NCBI GenBank assembly: GCA_023411375.1
Contig: JAEYOW010000023.1
Location: forward strand, 124,001-188,000
Length of the DNA: 64,000 nt
Source of the DNA: Bacillota bacterium
GTDB taxonomy: Bacteria > Bacillota > Clostridia > Christensenellales > Aristaeellaceae
Direction of reading: 5' to 3'
How positions within the stretch are numbered: position 1 is the stretch's first letter; each line of letters starts with the position of its first letter. This document shows positions 61,354-64,000 of this stretch, one piece after another. A program made the position numbers and the translations under genes. The notes under the pieces are model-generated. The model saw nothing but the letters and a program-made list of their open reading frames with translations. It was not told where the DNA came from and ran no database searches.

Positions 61354-63039
61354 ATGAAAAGGTTCCTTTCACTGGCGCTTGCGGCCGTATGCCTGACGTG
61401 CTTCATCGCTCCCGCGTTTGCCGCCGAGGCGGCGGATATCGCGGATTATACCGTGGCGGGTAAGCTGTTTAAGCAGCTTTGGGCCGGCAGCGGATTCGGC
61501 GGCACGCTTACCCTGGAGATCGGTGCGAACGAGGGCAAGTCTGGCCGGGCGGTGACAACCCAGAAGCCGATGGTGTTCGACTTGAGCTATATTTATGTTC
61601 GGCCCGCCGGGCAGCAGCCCGCCGAGCACCGCGCCGACCTGAGCCTGATGGATGGCGATACCGCGCAGACAGCCGCGCATTTCCAGTTTAAGGAGGGCGT
61701 GCTGGCCCTTCAGGCCGATCTGATTGGCACGGACTGGTATGTCCTGGAGGGCGCGGCAGCCCCGGTGGATGAGGCGGACGCCGCGTCCGCCCTGACCCCG
61801 CTCGCTCAGCTCAAAACCGTCCTTCTGGAGCAGACGGGTATGCCGTCCATCGCGGGCTTTGTGCTGCCCGTGCTAACGACGCTCCAGGACCAAAGCGACG
61901 ATCTTTCCGACGTGCTCAGCGCCTATACCACCCGCATCGACCTGTGGATTGAGGGCTATCGCCAGAACGCGGTGCTGGGCAAGCTGGCGGACGGCACTAC
62001 CACCATGGAGGTACAGTACGCCGTTTCACCCGCCGCCATCAAGGCGCAGCTGAAACAGATGGTGCTGGACCTGCTGTCCGACACGGCCACGCTTTCCAGG
62101 CTACAGGCGCTGCTGGACGAGGACGATGCGCAGAAGCTGCTTAACCCCAACCTTCAAAGCTATTATTTCAGCGCGATCGACGCGCTGCCCCTGTCCGGTG
62201 ACCTGACCATTTCGCGTACGGCGAGCCTCAAGGGCGATACGCTTGCTTTGCATCTTTCCATGCCCATGTACGACAGCCAGGGCGGGAACGTCACTCTGCG
62301 CTACGACAGGGAGCGCGGAGAGGGCGATTTGCCGGATGACAACACCATCAGCATCGAAAGCGATACGCGCGCGATTGCGCTGGCCTATCTGGAATACAGC
62401 AGCATGACCGACGTAACCGTGCTGCAGGGCACGTTCAGGAGCGAGCCCAGGGGCGTGGGCAGCTTCACCGTGGGCCAGGACGGCGATACGGCCGACAGCC
62501 GGCAAAAGACGGTCGCCGCTGCCTTTACCTTCAAGCGGCAGGAGACCGAAAGCAAGGATGAGGAGGGGCGCGAAGTCTATGAGTACGACGCGACCCTGTC
62601 CCTTGCGCCTGATGCGGCGGGCGGCGCTGAAGAAGAGCTGGTGCAGTTCACCGCGACGGATATCTCCCTCAAGGCGCGGTTTGCCAGCAAGGAGCTGAAG
62701 GCGGCGGCCACCGAATTGGACGCGACTTTGACCATCGGAGGAGAGGAATGGGCGCAAGCCGTTACCTTGACGCTGAATGGCCGGAGCCGCGCTAAATGGG
62801 AGCCCGAAACGCTACCGGACGAGCGGGTAAGCCTTGGCGAAATGACAAAGACCGAGCTGGACGCGCTGCTGCCCGGGGTGGCGGCGCGCGCCGGGCTGCT
62901 GGCGCTGCAATATTTGAGCCTGCCCATGGAGGATGCCGCCGCGCCGGAAGTCTCCTCCACACCCGCCGCGGAAGCCTCCGCATCCCCCTCGCAGGAACCG
63001 GCGGCCACGCAGGAGGTTTTTGAAACGCCGCAGCCCTGA
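61354..63039 (+). CDS. Secreted protein of unknown function, paralogue 2
   Basis: 561 residues, signal peptide ending PAFA. Beta-rich body with lipid- or polymer-binding-like amphipathic strands, a helical end (LDALLPGVAARAGLLALQYLSLP) echoing paralogue 1, and a Pro/Ser/Ala tail (SSTPAAEASASPSQEPAA) of wall-spacer type, but no sortase motif. No domain recognised. Start 61354 with AAAGGAGG nine bases upstream. It follows paralogue 1 after 23 bases. Confidence 0.75.
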   Translation: MKRFLSLALAAVCLTCFIAPAFAAEAADIADYTVAGKLFKQLWAGSGFGGTLTLEIGANEGKSGRAVTTQKPMVFDLSYIYVRPAGQQPAEHRADLSLMDGDTAQTAAHFQFKEGVLALQADLIGTDWYVLEGAAAPVDEADAASALTPLAQLKTVLLEQTGMPSIAGFVLPVLTTLQDQSDDLSDVLSAYTTRIDLWIEGYRQNAVLGKLADGTTTMEVQYAVSPAAIKAQLKQMVLDLLSDTATLSRLQALLDEDDAQKLLNPNLQSYYFSAIDALPLSGDLTISRTASLKGDTLALHLSMPMYDSQGGNVTLRYDRERGEGDLPDDNTISIESDTRAIALAYLEYSSMTDVTVLQGTFRSEPRGVGSFTVGQDGDTADSRQKTVAAAFTFKRQETESKDEEGREVYEYDATLSLAPDAAGGAEEELVQFTATDISLKARFASKELKAAATELDATLTIGGEEWAQAVTLTLNGRSRAKWEPETLPDERVSLGEMTKTELDALLPGVAARAGLLALQYLSLPMEDAAAPEVSSTPAAEASASPSQEPAATQEVFETPQP

Positions 63040-63087
63040 GCGGGCGGAAGTCCACCCGGCAATACAGTGCAAAAACAAAAGCGGGTC

Positions 63088-63116
63088 TTGACATCCGGGG
63101 GGAGACGCGTTATAAT
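63088..63116 (+). promoter_or_regulatory. Perfect sigma-A promoter of glnN
   Basis: TTGACA (63088-63093), 17-base spacer, TATAAT (63111-63116). The expected transcript start is near 63123, about 100 bases before the glnN start. Confidence 0.88.
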
Positions 63117-63130
63117 TCCAGCATGCAGCA

Positions 63131-63171
63131 ACGGCGCTGTGGATAGCAAATTATCCATGTGCGCCGTTTTT
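63131..63171 (+). terminator. Leader terminator (attenuator) of glnN
   Basis: ACGGCGC (63131-63137) pairs with GCGCCGT (63161-63167) and, above a small internal loop, TGGATA pairs with TATCCA around GCAAAT; TTTTTG follows. It starts only about eight bases after the predicted transcription start and lies 55 bases before the gene, so most transcripts may end here unless relieved. No upstream RNA is long enough to form an antiterminator. Confidence 0.65.
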
Positions 63172-63225
63172 GTATGAAACCCATCGGAAGCGGAACGGAA
63201 CCATTACAGGGAAGGGGCTGGCATT

Positions 63226-64000
63226 GTGGCAAATCCATCTGAAATGTTTGGCGAGTATGTATTTGATGACAGCGTAATGCAAAAGCGGCTGCCAAAGGAG
63301 ACCTACAGGGCGCTTAAGCGCACAACCGAAGAAGGTCGTTCCCTTGATCCCGCAATCGCAAGCATCGTCGCCAACGCGATGAAGGACTGGGCGATTGAAA
63401 TGGGCGCTACCCATTATACCCACTGGTTCCAGCCGATGACGGGCGTGACCGCCGAAAAGCACGACGCCTTTATTACGCCCAAGAAGGATGGCAAGGTATT
63501 GCTTGAGTTCAGCGGCAAGGAGCTGGTTCGCGGCGAGCCGGACGCGAGCTCCTTCCCCTCCGGCGGCCTTCGCGCGACGTTTGAGGCACGGGGCTACACC
63601 GCCTGGGACCCCACCAGCTTTGCTTTTCTCAAGGATGGCACGCTGTGCATTCCCACTGCGTTTTGCTCCTACGGCGGGCAGGCGCTGGATAAAAAAACCC
63701 CGCTTTTGCGCTCCATGCAGGCGCTTAACAAGCAGGCTCTCCGCATTTTAAGGCTCTTTGGCAATACCAGCGTCGTCCGCGTGCTCCCGACCGTGGGCCC
63801 GGAGCAGGAGTATTTCCTGGTGGATAAGGAGGCGTGCCGCAAGCGCCCCGACCTGGCGACCACCGGGCGCACCCTTTTCGGCGCAAAGCCGCCGAAGGGA
63901 CAGGAGCTGGAGGATCATTATTTCGGCGTGATTAAGCCCCGCGTACAGGCCTTTATGAAGGAGCTGAACGTGGAGCTATGGAAGCTTGGCATCCTGGCCA
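63226..64000 (+). CDS. glnN: Glutamine synthetase type III, 3' end outside window
   Basis: Makes glutamine from glutamate, ammonia and ATP. The first 258 residues are visible of a family of about 700. GSIII signs: FGEYVFDDSVMQKRLPKETY at the N-terminus, WAIEMGATHYTHWFQPMTG, SSFPSGGLRATFEARGYTAWDPTS and VGPEQEYFLVD (first metal glutamates). The start is GTG at 63226 with GGGAAGGGG eight bases upstream. The frame has no stop before the window edge. Own strong promoter and leader hairpin suggest nitrogen control. Confidence 0.96.
   Translation, partial: MANPSEMFGEYVFDDSVMQKRLPKETYRALKRTTEEGRSLDPAIASIVANAMKDWAIEMGATHYTHWFQPMTGVTAEKHDAFITPKKDGKVLLEFSGKELVRGEPDASSFPSGGLRATFEARGYTAWDPTSFAFLKDGTLCIPTAFCSYGGQALDKKTPLLRSMQALNKQALRILRLFGNTSVVRVLPTVGPEQEYFLVDKEACRKRPDLATTGRTLFGAKPPKGQELEDHYFGVIKPRVQAFMKELNVELWKLGILA

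Overview
The window looks like chromosomal DNA of a GC-rich member of the Bacillota, class Clostridia. The signs are the gene run mrnC-thyX-rlmB-yacP(rae1)-sigH, a FabK-type fatty-acid operon, a BMP-type nucleoside ABC transporter, a type III glutamine synthetase, AgrB/AgrC/LytTR quorum sensing, and consensus sigma-A promoters with AGGAGG ribosome sites. A Christensenellales-like lineage is a guess from overall character and cannot be proved here. None of the three exported substrate-binding-type proteins shows a lipobox.

Layout. 1-5995: end of gltX, leuS, a two-gene ABC exporter and a YbaK-type tRNA deacylase. 6.1-9.2 kb: a large secreted metallopeptidase with zinc ribbons and SLH-like repeats. 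9.2-9.9 kb: an IS200-like element with a frameshifted transposase. 10-17.3 kb: an FMN-binding exported protein (minus strand), then purA and a complete nucleoside ABC importer. 17.3-21.8 kb: three exported proteins on the minus strand (leucine-rich repeat protein, a PIG-L deacetylase/phosphodiester-glycosidase fusion, a DUF6273-like protein), faced by a small XRE regulator with a near-perfect palindrome between them. 22.6-31.3 kb: cwlD, the mrnC-thyX-rlmB-yacP-sigH block, then an FHA-FtsW-PBP cell-wall cassette. 31.4-38.1 kb: a LacI-controlled sugar ABC importer with a GH65 phosphorylase; a hairpin-rich, MITE-like element lies between the binding protein and the permeases.

38.1-46.0 kb is visibly more AT-rich than the rest and reads as an acquired island. 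On the plus strand are a LytTR response regulator, an AgrC-like kinase and AgrB. On the minus strand, starting back-to-back with them, are a 43-residue agrD-like peptide gene that I found by hand, then a small secreted protein, a polytopic membrane protein and a propeller/solute-binding fusion. This is my best candidate for an undescribed system: a quorum-sensing module whose signal precursor leads its own effector operon.

46.1-56.5 kb: a full type II fatty-acid operon (MarR/FabT-like regulator, fabH, acpP, fabK, fabD, fabG, fabF, accB, fabZ, accC, accD, accA, degV), densely overlapped, with TTG and probably CTG starts, closed by a bidirectional terminator. 56.6-63.0 kb: a small unknown protein, a GH127-like protein, a tRNA dihydrouridine synthase and two secreted proteins of unknown function. 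63.1 kb to the end: a perfect promoter, a leader with an immediate terminator-like hairpin, and the start of glnN, cut by the window edge.

I saw no rRNA, tRNA or CRISPR array. Starts were chosen by ribosome-site spacing and family N-termini. Family names rest on motifs read by eye, not on searches.
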